This document shows, in pieces, positions 37,893-46,686 of a stretch of 64,000 nt of DNA; position 1 is the first letter of the stretch; every line of letters starts with the position of its first letter. The position numbers were made by a program, and so were the translations under genes. The stretch is from a bacterium (lineage in GTDB: Bacteria > Bacteroidota > Bacteroidia > Chitinophagales > Saprospiraceae), in contig JANSXW010000015.1 in the NCBI GenBank assembly GCA_024742755.1, positions 1-64,000 of the forward strand, in the 5' to 3' direction. Below the pieces are notes generated by a model. That model had not been told where the DNA came from, did no database searches, and was given only the letters and a program-made list of their open reading frames with translations.

Positions 37893-39791
37893 ATGCACAA
37901 AACCGTAAAACAATATTCCTGGCCTTCCCCTATCAGCTTATTCCTGATACTAAGCCTTTGCGCGACAGGGCTTCACGGACAGGTGGTGACCGACGAATCC
38001 ATCAGTAAAGAATGGCTGCGGGAGCATCTTCAACCTCAGGCGCCCCGGCTGATTTTCACTACAGAGACCGAGCAGTTGCTCAACGACAAGTTGAAAAACG
38101 ATGCCAATGTCAAACAACTCTACCAACACATCAAAGCTTACGCAGATTACAGCCTGCAGCTCCCTCCATTGACCTATGTGAAAAAGGGAAGAAGGCTGCT
38201 CAGTGTCTCCCGGGAGGCGCTCCAACGCATGCTTGCGCTCGCCATGACTTACCGCATGGAACAGCAATCGGAATACCTCCACCGGTTGGAAGCCGAACTC
38301 CTGACCGTGGCCCATTTCCCCGACTGGAACCCCAGCCACTTTCTGGATGCCGCCGAGATGGCCACGGCGGTAGGGCTAGCCATAGACTGGTGTGGGAAAG
38401 ACATGGCTCCAGACATTCTGAAAGCCGCTAAAAATGCGCTGCTGGAAAAAGCCATCATACCCAGTATCGGCATCACCTGGGATAATTGGTGGTGGGTCTC
38501 CCAGCACAACTGGAATCTGGTGTGTCACGGAGGGCTGGCTATTTCGGCACTGGCCATTTTCGAAGAAGAACCCGACTTGGCCTCCTTTGTCCTAAACAGG
38601 ACTGTAGAACGGTTTCCACTCGGTCTGCTGCCCTATCAGCCCGATGGCGCCTACAACGAAGGCCCGGGCTACTGGTTTTACGCCACCAATTACCTGACCC
38701 TGACGATTTCGGCTTTTGAATCGGCTCTGGGCACCGGATTTGATTTTCTGGAAGTACCGGGCGTAGCCCGAAGTGCGGCGTTTAGCGAAATGACCGCCGG
38801 GCCATCCGGCGATTATTACAACTACTTTGATGCCAGTACTAATGGGTATCACTCCCTGAGACACATTGGGCTCCTGAGCTGGTTTGGGCAACGTAAGGGT
38901 TTTCGCCCTCCACAGCAAGCGATAAAACAAGCCATGGAAAATATTCCTTCACCTGAGCAGCAATCAAAAGGCCGGTTCTCCACGCTCTACCTGCTCAATC
39001 TGTTGCGGCTGTCCGAAGATGCACCCGAACTCAAACGGGAGCCCGTATGGCTGGCTAAAGGGGATGCCCCGCTGGCCGTTTTTGCCCCAAAGCAGCCCAA
39101 CGGCCTGTACCTGGCAGCCAAAGGCGGCAGCGCAGATGACAACCATGGCAACATGGATGCCGGCTCCTTCGTCCTGGAGTGGCAAAAAACACGCTTTGCC
39201 ATCGACCTTGGCAATCAGGACTATTACGAGCTGGAACGCACTATTGGTGTAGGCGCACTTTGGAACAAAGCACAGGACGCTCCCCGCTGGGACCTCCTGA
39301 CTAAAAACAACTTCGGGCACAGCACTCTGACCATCAACGGCGCTAAACACCTGGTCAAAGGACGTGCCCTGATTCACCATTCCGATCTCAATCCGGAACA
39401 CCCTGAAGTGGCTTTTGATCTTTCGCCTCTGTATGGAAATCAGCTGAAGCGTGCCATCCGCGCCTTCAAAAAGATAAGTGATTCAGCATTGCTCATTCAG
39501 GATGAAGTAGTGCTTTCTGAAAACACCCAATCCCTGACCTGGCAATGGGTAACCGATGCAGAGGTACAGCTGGAAGATCAAACCGCCACCCTTACCATTG
39601 ACGGAAAGCAAATTCAGCTCGAAGTCATCGCTCCGGCTGATTTTGAACTGGCGGTGGCCTCCCTGGATCCGCCACCCTCCAAACTCGATAAGGTGGTGCC
39701 TAACCTCAAACGCATTGAAGTCCGTATGCAGCCTGAAGCCTTCAAAAAGAAAAAGGGCCTTATCAAAATCCGGGTTGCCGGCCTGCCCTAA
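37893..39791 (+). CDS. Heparinase II/III-type polysaccharide lyase
   Basis: 632 residues with a signal peptide (ends LHGQ). An (alpha/alpha) toroid is suggested by SREALQRMLALAMTYRM, WVSQHNWNLVCHGGLAISAL and YNEGPGYWFYATNYL, which carry the usual Asn, His and Tyr. The C-terminal beta-sandwich has GGSADDNHGNMDAGSFVLEW with the conserved histidines, then FAIDLGNQDYY. This family breaks uronic-acid polymers by beta-elimination. Which polymer cannot be read from the sequence. It starts an operon with a sulfatase (17 bases on) and the 614-residue orphan. Confidence 0.88.
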   Translation: MHKTVKQYSWPSPISLFLILSLCATGLHGQVVTDESISKEWLREHLQPQAPRLIFTTETEQLLNDKLKNDANVKQLYQHIKAYADYSLQLPPLTYVKKGRRLLSVSREALQRMLALAMTYRMEQQSEYLHRLEAELLTVAHFPDWNPSHFLDAAEMATAVGLAIDWCGKDMAPDILKAAKNALLEKAIIPSIGITWDNWWWVSQHNWNLVCHGGLAISALAIFEEEPDLASFVLNRTVERFPLGLLPYQPDGAYNEGPGYWFYATNYLTLTISAFESALGTGFDFLEVPGVARSAAFSEMTAGPSGDYYNYFDASTNGYHSLRHIGLLSWFGQRKGFRPPQQAIKQAMENIPSPEQQSKGRFSTLYLLNLLRLSEDAPELKREPVWLAKGDAPLAVFAPKQPNGLYLAAKGGSADDNHGNMDAGSFVLEWQKTRFAIDLGNQDYYELERTIGVGALWNKAQDAPRWDLLTKNNFGHSTLTINGAKHLVKGRALIHHSDLNPEHPEVAFDLSPLYGNQLKRAIRAFKKISDSALLIQDEVVLSENTQSLTWQWVTDAEVQLEDQTATLTIDGKQIQLEVIAPADFELAVASLDPPPSKLDKVVPNLKRIEVRMQPEAFKKKKGLIKIRVAGLP

Positions 39792-39808
39792 TTTGAATCA
39801 ACAACCTT

Positions 39809-41452
39809 ATGACCGTCAACTTGCTTAGATCAACCTGGCTTATCACCTGCACTGCCATTTTGCTGTTGTTAAATGCCTGCACACCAGCAGTAGAAACGGC
39901 TACCGGTCCGCCCAACATCCTGCTCATCCTCGTGGATGACATGGGGTATTCCGACCTGAGCTGTTACGGGAGCGAGATCGCCACACCGCATATCGACAGT
40001 CTGGCGCATAACGGGCTACGGCTCACGCAGTTTTACAATGCCGCCCGCTGCTGCCCCACCCGCGCCGCTCTCCTTACCGGGCTCTACCCGCATCAGGCGG
40101 GCATGGGGCACCAAAATCAGGATAAAGGACTGCCCAGCTATTCTGGCCGAATCAATGACAATGCCACAACTATCGCTGAAGTGCTGAAACAACAGGGATA
40201 CACCACCTATCAGGTCGGCAAGTGGCACATCGGCAATACAGCACCCTTCTGGCCCGGCAACAAAGGCTTTGACCAATACCTCACGCTCATTGAGGGGGCT
40301 ATGAGTTACTTCAATGCCTGGCCCTGGGCGAAAAACCAGGATACGCTGGAGATGCGCTACAACGGTGGGGCGTATCATACCCCGCCTGACTTTTTCGCTA
40401 CAGATACCTTTTCAGATACCGCCGCAGCCTTCATTCAGAGGCACGACAGGGCGCAACCCTTTTTCATGTACCTGGCCTACAGCGCCCCGCACTGGCCCCT
40501 GCATGTGCGCCCGGAGGACCGGAGCTTATACGATGGGGCCTATGATGAAGGCTGGGCGCCAATCCGGGAAGCCCGCCTGAAAAAGATGAAGGCTTTGGGG
40601 ATTATTGAGCCAGATGTGGAGCTGACCGCTCCCTACCCCACCGTTCCAAAGTGGGATACCCTGTCAGCAACCGCCCAAAGTGAATGGTCTGACAAAATGG
40701 AACTCTACGCGGCGGTGATGCACCGGCTCGACCTCGGCGTGGGGAAAGTCGTACGAGCTTTACGCGAAAGCGGCCAACTCGACAACACCCTCATCCTCTT
40801 CCTGAGCGATAATGGTGCCTGTCCCGAAGACCCGCTGGGCCCCTGGATTACCTACCCAACCGATGGAGAAACCGGTGGGCCCTATTCCTTTCCCGCCTAC
40901 GAGCTGCCCTGGGCGAATGTCAGCAACACGCCTTTCCGCTTGTTCAAATCCTATCTCCATGAGGGTGGGATGCGCACGCCATTTATCGCCCACTGGCCGG
41001 GTCAGATTCCGGCAGGGCAAACAGACCGGTCTTCCGTGGGGCATGTTATTGACGTGCTGCCAACCTTAGCGAGTATTGCAAACGCCACCTACCCCGCGCT
41101 GCTTGGACAACGCCGCATTACCCCTACTCCGGGGCAGTCGCTGGAAAGCGTACTTCGGGGTATTCCGGACACCTCCGTCAGAACCCTTTTCTGGGAACAT
41201 CAATTCAACCGGGCAGTACGCGAAGGCGACTGGAAGCTCGTCTCCGCTCACCGGCTGCCTGGGCAAGGCCCAAAGGGGGAATGGGAGCTCTACCACCTTC
41301 CTTCTGACCCTACAGAAATCAACAATCTCGCTGAAGCTCACCCCGAAAAAGTCGAGGCGATGTCCCGGCAATACCAAACCTGGGCGGATAGTGTAGGGGC
41401 ATACGACCAAGCTACCCTCAAACAACTCATCGATCAAAAGAAAAGCCAATGA
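39809..41452 (+). CDS. Formylglycine-type sulfatase lipoprotein (CCPTR)
   Basis: 547 residues with lipobox LNAC (C24). VDDMGYSDLSCYGSEIATP starts the metal site. The signature is CCPTR (C81), followed by AALLTGLYPHQAGMGHQNQD. The second metal region is FLSDNGACPED, and APHWPLHVRP is typical of this subgroup. It is a paralogue of 49871-51496, which shares the signature, PHQAGMG and ANVSNTPFRLFKS. It lies between the heparinase-type lyase and the 614-residue protein, and its stop overlaps the next ATG by four bases (41449). Confidence 0.93.
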   Translation: MTVNLLRSTWLITCTAILLLLNACTPAVETATGPPNILLILVDDMGYSDLSCYGSEIATPHIDSLAHNGLRLTQFYNAARCCPTRAALLTGLYPHQAGMGHQNQDKGLPSYSGRINDNATTIAEVLKQQGYTTYQVGKWHIGNTAPFWPGNKGFDQYLTLIEGAMSYFNAWPWAKNQDTLEMRYNGGAYHTPPDFFATDTFSDTAAAFIQRHDRAQPFFMYLAYSAPHWPLHVRPEDRSLYDGAYDEGWAPIREARLKKMKALGIIEPDVELTAPYPTVPKWDTLSATAQSEWSDKMELYAAVMHRLDLGVGKVVRALRESGQLDNTLILFLSDNGACPEDPLGPWITYPTDGETGGPYSFPAYELPWANVSNTPFRLFKSYLHEGGMRTPFIAHWPGQIPAGQTDRSSVGHVIDVLPTLASIANATYPALLGQRRITPTPGQSLESVLRGIPDTSVRTLFWEHQFNRAVREGDWKLVSAHRLPGQGPKGEWELYHLPSDPTEINNLAEAHPEKVEAMSRQYQTWADSVGAYDQATLKQLIDQKKSQ

Positions 41453-43293
41453 ACCAAAGTATCCTCTACTTTGCCTTGCTTGTCTTATTTACCAGCTTGT
41501 TCCAAAGCTGTCAGCCTGCCCCGGAAACCGCTCAGCCTGAGGAGCGATTCTCCTACCGGGGCTGGAACATCTTGTCTTCTCACCTGGAAAACGGGCTCAA
41601 GACCCTGGATAAAGCAGTGGAATACGGCATCAACCACATCGAACTGTCCCACTATCAACTGGTGCACGACCTGAAGGACTTCCGCAAGCCGGAAAACCGG
41701 GAAGCCACCAACTTCTTCATTGATGCGGCCCACGAACGGGGTATTGAGAACGTCTACGTCTGGGACCATGCCTTCTATCCCCTGGATTACTACCCCGACC
41801 GCTTCAAGGTCAAGGCAGAAGCCAACGAAGACTTCACCCACCACACCCCCAAATTTGAAGGTGGCTTGCAACAACAACTCAACCTGGACGACCCTGAATT
41901 CTGGCAGTGGGTGTACCAGGATTACGATAGCCTGCTGGACTTGTCCCCAAACCTGGATGGGATCGTCCTGACCTTCATCGAAACCGGCAGTTACGTAATC
42001 TATCAGCATTCCGAAAAACTAAAAACCAAGAGCGAAAAGCTGGCGGCCCTGGTCGACTCCCTGGGCGGGTACTTCATCGATCAGCGTGGGCTGAAGCTGA
42101 CTATCCGCACCTTCATCTACAATCAGTTTGAACGGGAAATCATTCTGAATGCTTTGAAGCAGATCAAGCGCGACGATATCACCGTCATGATTAAAATGAC
42201 GCCCCACGACTGGTTCCTGACCTATCCTTACCAGGATTATGTTACCGATATCCCATTCCCGGTTGTGATTGAGTACGATTGCGGCATGGAGTACGCCGGG
42301 GAAAACCTGATTGCCAATACCTTTGCCCACTATTTTGCCGATGCTTTCCGGTACTACGCGCAATTTGAGAACGTCATCGGCTACTGTGCCCGGACCGACC
42401 GCTTTGAGGAGACCGCCGCAGTAGGCACACCGGGCGAGCTCAACCTGTTTGTCCTTGCTCAATTGGCCAAAGACCTCGGCGCAGAGACGGACAGCCTGAC
42501 TGCCGCCTTCATTACGCAAACTTACGGAGCCCCAGTTGTGCCCTTTTTAAGACCTGCCTTTGACAGCGCCCTGTCCATTGTCCTCTCCACCTTCTACACC
42601 CTGGGCACCCACACCGCCAACCACTCCCGCCTCAATTACCACCGAAAAGGGCACTATCAGACCCACACTACCGGAGAATGGTATGCCCCGGATGATCAGT
42701 ACACGTGGATCGGGCACGATGTCAACAAACGACTGCACCATTATAAGGACATCCTCAATGCCCTGTCCTTCCCCGCCTACAAAACCGATACCATCGGCAT
42801 GAGAAAGGACCTTTCCTGGGTGGTGGACAGCGCCTGGCTTTCGCCAAATGAAGCGCTCACCCCAGAATACTATCAAGACATCCTTACAGAAAAAGCGTAC
42901 GGTATAAGGCTGGCTGAAGAGGCCCTAAAACGGGTGGAAAAAGCCCTGCCGCTTATCGCCGATACAGTCGCCGCACAAAGGCTTTACCACACCTTCAACC
43001 GCACCCTGATTGTTGCGAAGGAACGAAGAGGCGCGGCACAGGCGATCTTCGGCTACCGTCTATGGTGCAAAGGTGAGGAATACCGCACTCCGAAATTGCA
43101 GCGGCAGATTTATGATGGTTTGGAGGAGACCGCTGCCATGCTGGAAGCGATTGACAACTATCCGGTACATACCCCACTTGGGCAGTGGCGCTGGCACCGC
43201 GACCGGGAGTCCTTCGATATTTACTACAAGGCGATTACAGAAGACGGCTGGCCGGAGGCGGGGTTATTTGAAGTGGTGCCGCAACCAGAATAA
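41449..43293 (+). CDS. Large secreted lipoprotein, unknown, barrel-like
   Basis: 614 residues with lipobox FQSC (C21). The first 350 residues look like a TIM barrel of alpha-glucuronidase-like style: YGINHIELSHYQLVHDLKD, YVWDHAFYPLDYYPDRFKV, PNLDGIVLTFIETGSYVIYQ and VVIEYDCGMEYAG, each with acidic residues at strand ends. The last 200 are helical (RLAEEALKRVEKALPLIAD). I know no named family for it. The ATGA overlap with the sulfatase and the lyase upstream indicate coexpression. A glycoside hydrolase acting on the lyase products is an inference. Confidence 0.75.
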   Translation: MNQSILYFALLVLFTSLFQSCQPAPETAQPEERFSYRGWNILSSHLENGLKTLDKAVEYGINHIELSHYQLVHDLKDFRKPENREATNFFIDAAHERGIENVYVWDHAFYPLDYYPDRFKVKAEANEDFTHHTPKFEGGLQQQLNLDDPEFWQWVYQDYDSLLDLSPNLDGIVLTFIETGSYVIYQHSEKLKTKSEKLAALVDSLGGYFIDQRGLKLTIRTFIYNQFEREIILNALKQIKRDDITVMIKMTPHDWFLTYPYQDYVTDIPFPVVIEYDCGMEYAGENLIANTFAHYFADAFRYYAQFENVIGYCARTDRFEETAAVGTPGELNLFVLAQLAKDLGAETDSLTAAFITQTYGAPVVPFLRPAFDSALSIVLSTFYTLGTHTANHSRLNYHRKGHYQTHTTGEWYAPDDQYTWIGHDVNKRLHHYKDILNALSFPAYKTDTIGMRKDLSWVVDSAWLSPNEALTPEYYQDILTEKAYGIRLAEEALKRVEKALPLIADTVAAQRLYHTFNRTLIVAKERRGAAQAIFGYRLWCKGEEYRTPKLQRQIYDGLEETAAMLEAIDNYPVHTPLGQWRWHRDRESFDIYYKAITEDGWPEAGLFEVVPQPE

Positions 43294-43294
43294 T

Positions 43295-43417
43295 TCAACG
43301 TGATCTGACCGCGCTGATCAAGGCTTCCGTGCGCTCGATATTGCGTTCCAGGATTTGGGTCTGTATCTTGTAGATGCCAAACCAGGCATAAACGATATAA
43401 TGCACAGACTTTGACAT
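43295..43417 (-). CDS. Possible 40-residue ORF
   Basis: An ATG at 43417 opens 40 codons (SKSVHYIVYAWFGIYKIQTQ, then ILERNIERTEALISAVRSR) ending in TGA. The composition is protein-like, with a hydrophobic-helix start, but there is no family match I recognise. It lies downstream of the first attC-like site, reading away from it, and ends two bases from the stop of the plus-strand gene. It may be a fragment. Confidence 0.3.
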   Translation of the reverse strand: MSKSVHYIVYAWFGIYKIQTQILERNIERTEALISAVRSR

Positions 43418-43449
43418 TACAACTTCACCCGCTATTACTCTTATACAGT

Positions 43450-43460
43450 GTTAGCGGCAG
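43450..43460 (+). other. attC-like core site 1
   Basis: GTTAGCGGCAG lies just downstream of the alpha/beta hydrolase gene. It resembles 44848-44858 and the mirrored 46191-46200. The core GTTRGCGGYA is like the GTTRRRY crossover of integron attC sites. Confidence 0.35.
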
Positions 43461-43498
43461 TTTGTATTTAATGGTCGCCAATTAAGTCAACCCTGAAA

Positions 43499-44512
43499 TC
43501 ACAAATTTGCCTCAATAAATCCGATAGAAAAATCAGGTAATTGGCTGATTCCAGGCTGTTCAATAGGAAAATGACCTGCATTCTCCAGAATTTTCAAGTC
43601 TTTTTTACCCGCTAGTCTATTAAAGAACACTTCGCTGGTCCAGGTGGGTGTCCAGCAGTCTTCTCCAGGGTGAACCAAAAATACCGGAATCTGAAAATCC
43701 TCAGGTTCGATAGCAGGTTTCGCTTTAATCAAACTGGTCAGAAACCTGAGCGGAACTTTAGTGCCCGAGGACTTTTCATCGCTTAGTAAAAGCTTTAATA
43801 CTTCTTCATCGTTTACAATTGCTTTCATATTAGCGACCTTCTTCATTGGTAGCATTGCCCCACCAGCAAAAAGTGAAGTGAACTTAAGCATGGGTACAAG
43901 TACACGACTCTTGAGTTTACTACCAGTTGAGGCATCTCGTACCCTTTTATCGCGCTGATCGAGCAGGTTGGTGGCAATTACGCCTGCCACTTGAAGATTT
44001 TCAGCAGCCGCATGATACGCCAGCATTCCTCCGGCACTTAGCCCAAAAACAAAGACTGGCCGCTGGTCTTTTGCTTTTTCCTGGTCAATCAGAAAGGAAA
44101 CGAGGTTGACCCAATCATCATAAACCACTTTTCGTTTTTTCACGATGCTATTACCGTATCCTGGCAAATCCGGGGCAATGACTTCAAAACCCGCATTGAA
44201 CAAGGGAACGGCAATAAATGACAACAGTCTTCCGTTTCCGCCTACCCCGTGCAAGAGGATTACCTTTGCCGGGGCTTCTGCATTCTTATACGAGTCCAGG
44301 TGAATTTTCCAGCCATTCCAATCTGTAAAAGACTCCTCGGGCATTGTGGAAGGTGATGTTCGAAAACCTTCGGGTAAATGCGACTCAATTTGTCTCCATG
44401 TAGTTAGGTTTTCATAGAGGGTTTCCTCTATGTCGGTTTGATTCGAGGTTTGTGCTACAGCAACACCACCCAAACCTACTAAACAAGAAATCATCATGAC
44501 AATACGTTTCAT
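43499..44512 (-). CDS. Secreted alpha/beta hydrolase
   Basis: 337 residues from ATG 44512, with a signal peptide ending VAVAQ. ILLHGVGGNGRLLSF is the oxyanion region, and VFGLSAGGML is the nucleophile elbow. The closing segment VHPGEDCWTP and NAGHFPIEQP supply the aspartate and histidine. It is a serine hydrolase of unknown substrate. The first 14 residues and upstream 0.3 kb closely match those of the unrelated gene 44863-45453, which shows a copied promoter and signal start. It looks like a cassette-borne gene. Confidence 0.88.
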   Translation of the reverse strand: MKRIVMMISCLVGLGGVAVAQTSNQTDIEETLYENLTTWRQIESHLPEGFRTSPSTMPEESFTDWNGWKIHLDSYKNAEAPAKVILLHGVGGNGRLLSFIAVPLFNAGFEVIAPDLPGYGNSIVKKRKVVYDDWVNLVSFLIDQEKAKDQRPVFVFGLSAGGMLAYHAAAENLQVAGVIATNLLDQRDKRVRDASTGSKLKSRVLVPMLKFTSLFAGGAMLPMKKVANMKAIVNDEEVLKLLLSDEKSSGTKVPLRFLTSLIKAKPAIEPEDFQIPVFLVHPGEDCWTPTWTSEVFFNRLAGKKDLKILENAGHFPIEQPGISQLPDFSIGFIEANL

Positions 44513-44780
44513 TTCTTCTAGATTTTGAATTTGAAATTGTTGATGCAAAATTCTATCTGACATCATTTCAATTCATTGATTCAAATCAAGAAGTGATGAT
44601 CTCGTTTACGCTTAAAGCAAGTGGGGTTAAATACCTGTGTGTATAGACTTTAGGGATGGGTTGTTTTTAAATGTCCTTTTTTCACCCTGCTCAGCGTTTC
44701 GGGAGTCATTTCAAGCTAAGAGGCAATCGGGAGGCAATCATATATTGAGGAACTCTCTGCAAGAGCGAGGGATACTCGGT
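44472..44780. repeat. Direct duplication, left copy
   Basis: About 309 bases match 45413-45713 at an offset of about 941 bases with few changes. It includes the signal-peptide start of 43499-44512, the intergenic region and the 3' end of a Crp/Fnr gene. Confidence 0.85.
44612..44780 (-). pseudogene. 3' fragment of a duplicated Crp/Fnr regulator
   Basis: The region matches the last 55 codons of 45553-46173 including the HTH segment, but with an extra copy of GGCAATC that shifts the frame, an earlier TAA at 44612-44614 and no 5' part. It is part of the left duplication copy. Confidence 0.7.
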
Positions 44781-44785
44781 CGAAG

Positions 44786-44832
44786 GCGGGGGTTTTTAGC
44801 ACTTCACTACTATAGAAGCACGAAACCCCCGC
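44786..44832. other. Imperfect hairpin next to attC-like site 2
   Basis: The arm GCGGGGGTTTTTAGCACTTC (44786-44805) pairs with GAAGCACGAAACCCCCGC (44815-44832) around a nine-base loop. It lies beside the GTTGGCGGTAG site at 44848, as the folded part of an attC site would. It may alternatively be a terminator. Confidence 0.45.
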
Positions 44833-44847
44833 TTTTGCAAAACGGCT

Positions 44848-44858
44848 GTTGGCGGTAG
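44848..44858 (+). other. attC-like core site 2
   Basis: GTTGGCGGTAG sits five bases from the stop of gene 44863-45453. With the mirrored TACCGCCAAC at 46191 it brackets that gene and the Crp/Fnr gene. Confidence 0.35.
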
Positions 44859-44862
44859 TACT

Positions 44863-45453
44863 TTACTCTGCAAAGTTCAGTTTTTCCTTTGCCACTATTT
44901 GCCATCTTTTCTGTCTGTGAGTATAAAATCTTTTCGAGAATGAGGTAATAATCCCTGTCATTACTCCTCCATATATCGTTATAGAGTCCTCGAAGTATAT
45001 TTTCCCATTACCTAAATCTCTCAATACTACGTCATGATTCCAAACCTTTGCCCTTTTATTCCATTCTTGGGCAACTATCTTATGGTTATCGTCATCAATC
45101 TCTTTAATGAATAAATAATGTGTTCCGCCATATGGAATAAATCCAAAAACTCTCATCTTTGCACCATAAGTCTGTCCAACTTCCCATTGTTTAGGAAATT
45201 CACCTTCAACTGCTTTGAACCTTATCTTACCTTTTGCCACAAATTGCAATAATGCTGGGGTCTTTACATTTGCCCAAGCACTATCTATGTGTATCGGGAT
45301 TTCAGAGCTAACAGTCAATTGTCTTGCCTTAACCTTTTTCCCGTTATACTCAATAACTACCTTTTCAATTTTTGATTTGGGCTTACTGTCTTGAGCATAA
45401 CCATAGGGTATTAAACCTACTAAACAAGAAATCATCATGATAATACGTTTCAT
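44863..45453 (-). CDS. Secreted protein of unknown function
   Basis: 196 residues from ATG 45453 with a signal peptide (ends YGYAQ). The mature part is basic and beta-rich (IRFKAVEGEFPKQWEVGQTY, FIPYGGTHYLFIKEIDDDNH) and may be a SRPBCC/START-like lipid-binding fold, but this is weak. The first 14 residues (MKRIIMMISCLVGL) match those of 43499-44512. It is the second gene after crp on the minus strand, 99 bases from its stop. Confidence 0.7.
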   Translation of the reverse strand: MKRIIMMISCLVGLIPYGYAQDSKPKSKIEKVVIEYNGKKVKARQLTVSSEIPIHIDSAWANVKTPALLQFVAKGKIRFKAVEGEFPKQWEVGQTYGAKMRVFGFIPYGGTHYLFIKEIDDDNHKIVAQEWNKRAKVWNHDVVLRDLGNGKIYFEDSITIYGGVMTGIITSFSKRFYTHRQKRWQIVAKEKLNFAE

Positions 45454-45713
45454 TTTTTCCAGATTTTGAATTTGAAATTGTTGATGCAAAATTCTATCTC
45501 ACATCATTTCAATTCATTGATTCAAATCAAGAAGTGATGATCTCGTTTCCGGTCAAAGCAAGTGGGGATCAATACCTGCGTGTATAGACTTTAGCGATGG
45601 ATTACTTTTAAAAGTCCTTTTTTTGACCCTGCTCAGCGTTTCGGGGGTCATATCAAGATAAGATGCAATCATATATTGAGGTACCCTCTGCAAGAGTGAG
45701 GGATGCTCAGTCA
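45413..45713. repeat. Direct duplication, right copy
   Basis: Pair of 44472-44780. It contains the start of 44863-45453 and the intact 3' end of the Crp/Fnr gene, so this is likely the parental copy. Confidence 0.85.
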
Positions 45714-46173
45714 TAAATGTGATAAATCGAGTATCAAAATCATCGTGAAGCAGCCTATTAGCCCTTTGAACTGCGAAAATATAAGCCCTCTCGGCCATAA
45801 CCCTTGCTATGTTTGACCATGTTTGGGACGTTTTGATTAGGTGGTCTAATTTGTCACGTGTGATGGTATAGACAACCGAGTCTTCCAGCGCCTGTATGGG
45901 CCGAATGGAGGGAGTTTGGGTCAGATAACCGAAGTAGTCAGTTAGAAACTGTCCTTCAGCGAAGAACAACATGATCTTTTCCTGACCTTCAGTCAGGTAG
46001 TATAGCTTGAACAAACCCTTTGATAAAAACGATACTTTGTTGCAGTAACCACCTTCTTTGATAAAAAAGACACCTTTTCCATATTTCTCTTCTTTGAATG
46101 CTTGAAGAGTCAAGCTCCATTCCTCTTTATTTAAGGGGGATATTTTCTCCAAATAGGCTTTTAAATCTTGCAT
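45553..46173 (-). CDS. Crp/Fnr-family transcriptional regulator
   Basis: 206 residues. An N-terminal cyclic-nucleotide-binding-like barrel (FFIKEGGYCNKVSFLSKGLF, EGQEKIMLFFAEGQFLTDYF) is followed by a C-terminal helix-turn-helix (VPQYMIASYLDMTPETLSRV). No FNR-type cysteine cluster is present, so it is unlikely to bind an iron-sulfur cluster. Similar one-domain regulators are common in Bacteroidota, often next to a small effector gene. It is followed by 44863-45453 and probably controls it. Confidence 0.88.
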   Translation of the reverse strand: MQDLKAYLEKISPLNKEEWSLTLQAFKEEKYGKGVFFIKEGGYCNKVSFLSKGLFKLYYLTEGQEKIMLFFAEGQFLTDYFGYLTQTPSIRPIQALEDSVVYTITRDKLDHLIKTSQTWSNIARVMAERAYIFAVQRANRLLHDDFDTRFITFMTEHPSLLQRVPQYMIASYLDMTPETLSRVKKRTFKSNPSLKSIHAGIDPHLL

Positions 46174-46190
46174 ATGTGTTCCTTTTCAAT

Positions 46191-46200
46191 TACCGCCAAC
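46191..46200 (-). other. attC-like core site 3 (mirrored)
   Basis: The minus strand reads GTTGGCGGTA, 18 bases upstream of the Crp/Fnr ATG. It is the mirror of sites 1 and 2, as expected if genes 44863-46173 form one cassette-like block. Confidence 0.35.
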
Positions 46201-46355
46201 AAAGTAGTTTGCGACATCGGCCACTGACGAAACGAAGCTTGTCAGGGCAGGCGAAGGCCACTTTCCAGCGTTTATGCCAACATTTAAGTAGGTTTGCTGC
46301 TCCGATCTTTATCTGAGACCACTTTATCGTCGGTATAGTATTGATTCTTCACTTC

Positions 46356-46592
46356 TCAGATATTCCCTTTTGATTCCTGTAATATCTTCTCTGGAAGACG
46401 TTCTGTGAACTCTTCAAACAGATCTTCATCTATATCGCTCCAAACACCAAAATACCTGAGAACTCCATTATCTGTTTGCTTTTCCGGCAATTCCAATGCC
46501 TTTACATATTCAAGTAGGTTATTGAGCTTATCCGAAGATATTTTTTCTACCCTATCCTTAATTTCATTTCTTATCTTTTCATCAGCTACCAT
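46356..46592 (-). CDS. Small hypothetical protein, antitoxin-like
   Basis: 78 residues from ATG 46592 (an upstream ATG at 46658 would add 22). The helical, charged sequence VEKISSDKLNNLLEYVKALE followed by an acidic tail resembles small antitoxin-type proteins. No toxin gene is beside it. The family is not certain. Confidence 0.5.
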   Translation of the reverse strand: MVADEKIRNEIKDRVEKISSDKLNNLLEYVKALELPEKQTDNGVLRYFGVWSDIDEDLFEEFTERLPEKILQESKGNI

Positions 46593-46686
46593 TCTCCATT
46601 TTTTTTGATCGTTGCCAATATCTTTAACCAAGTTAGCGCATTTCAAGTTCTTCTTCAAATCATAGATCTGATATCGTCATATAGCT

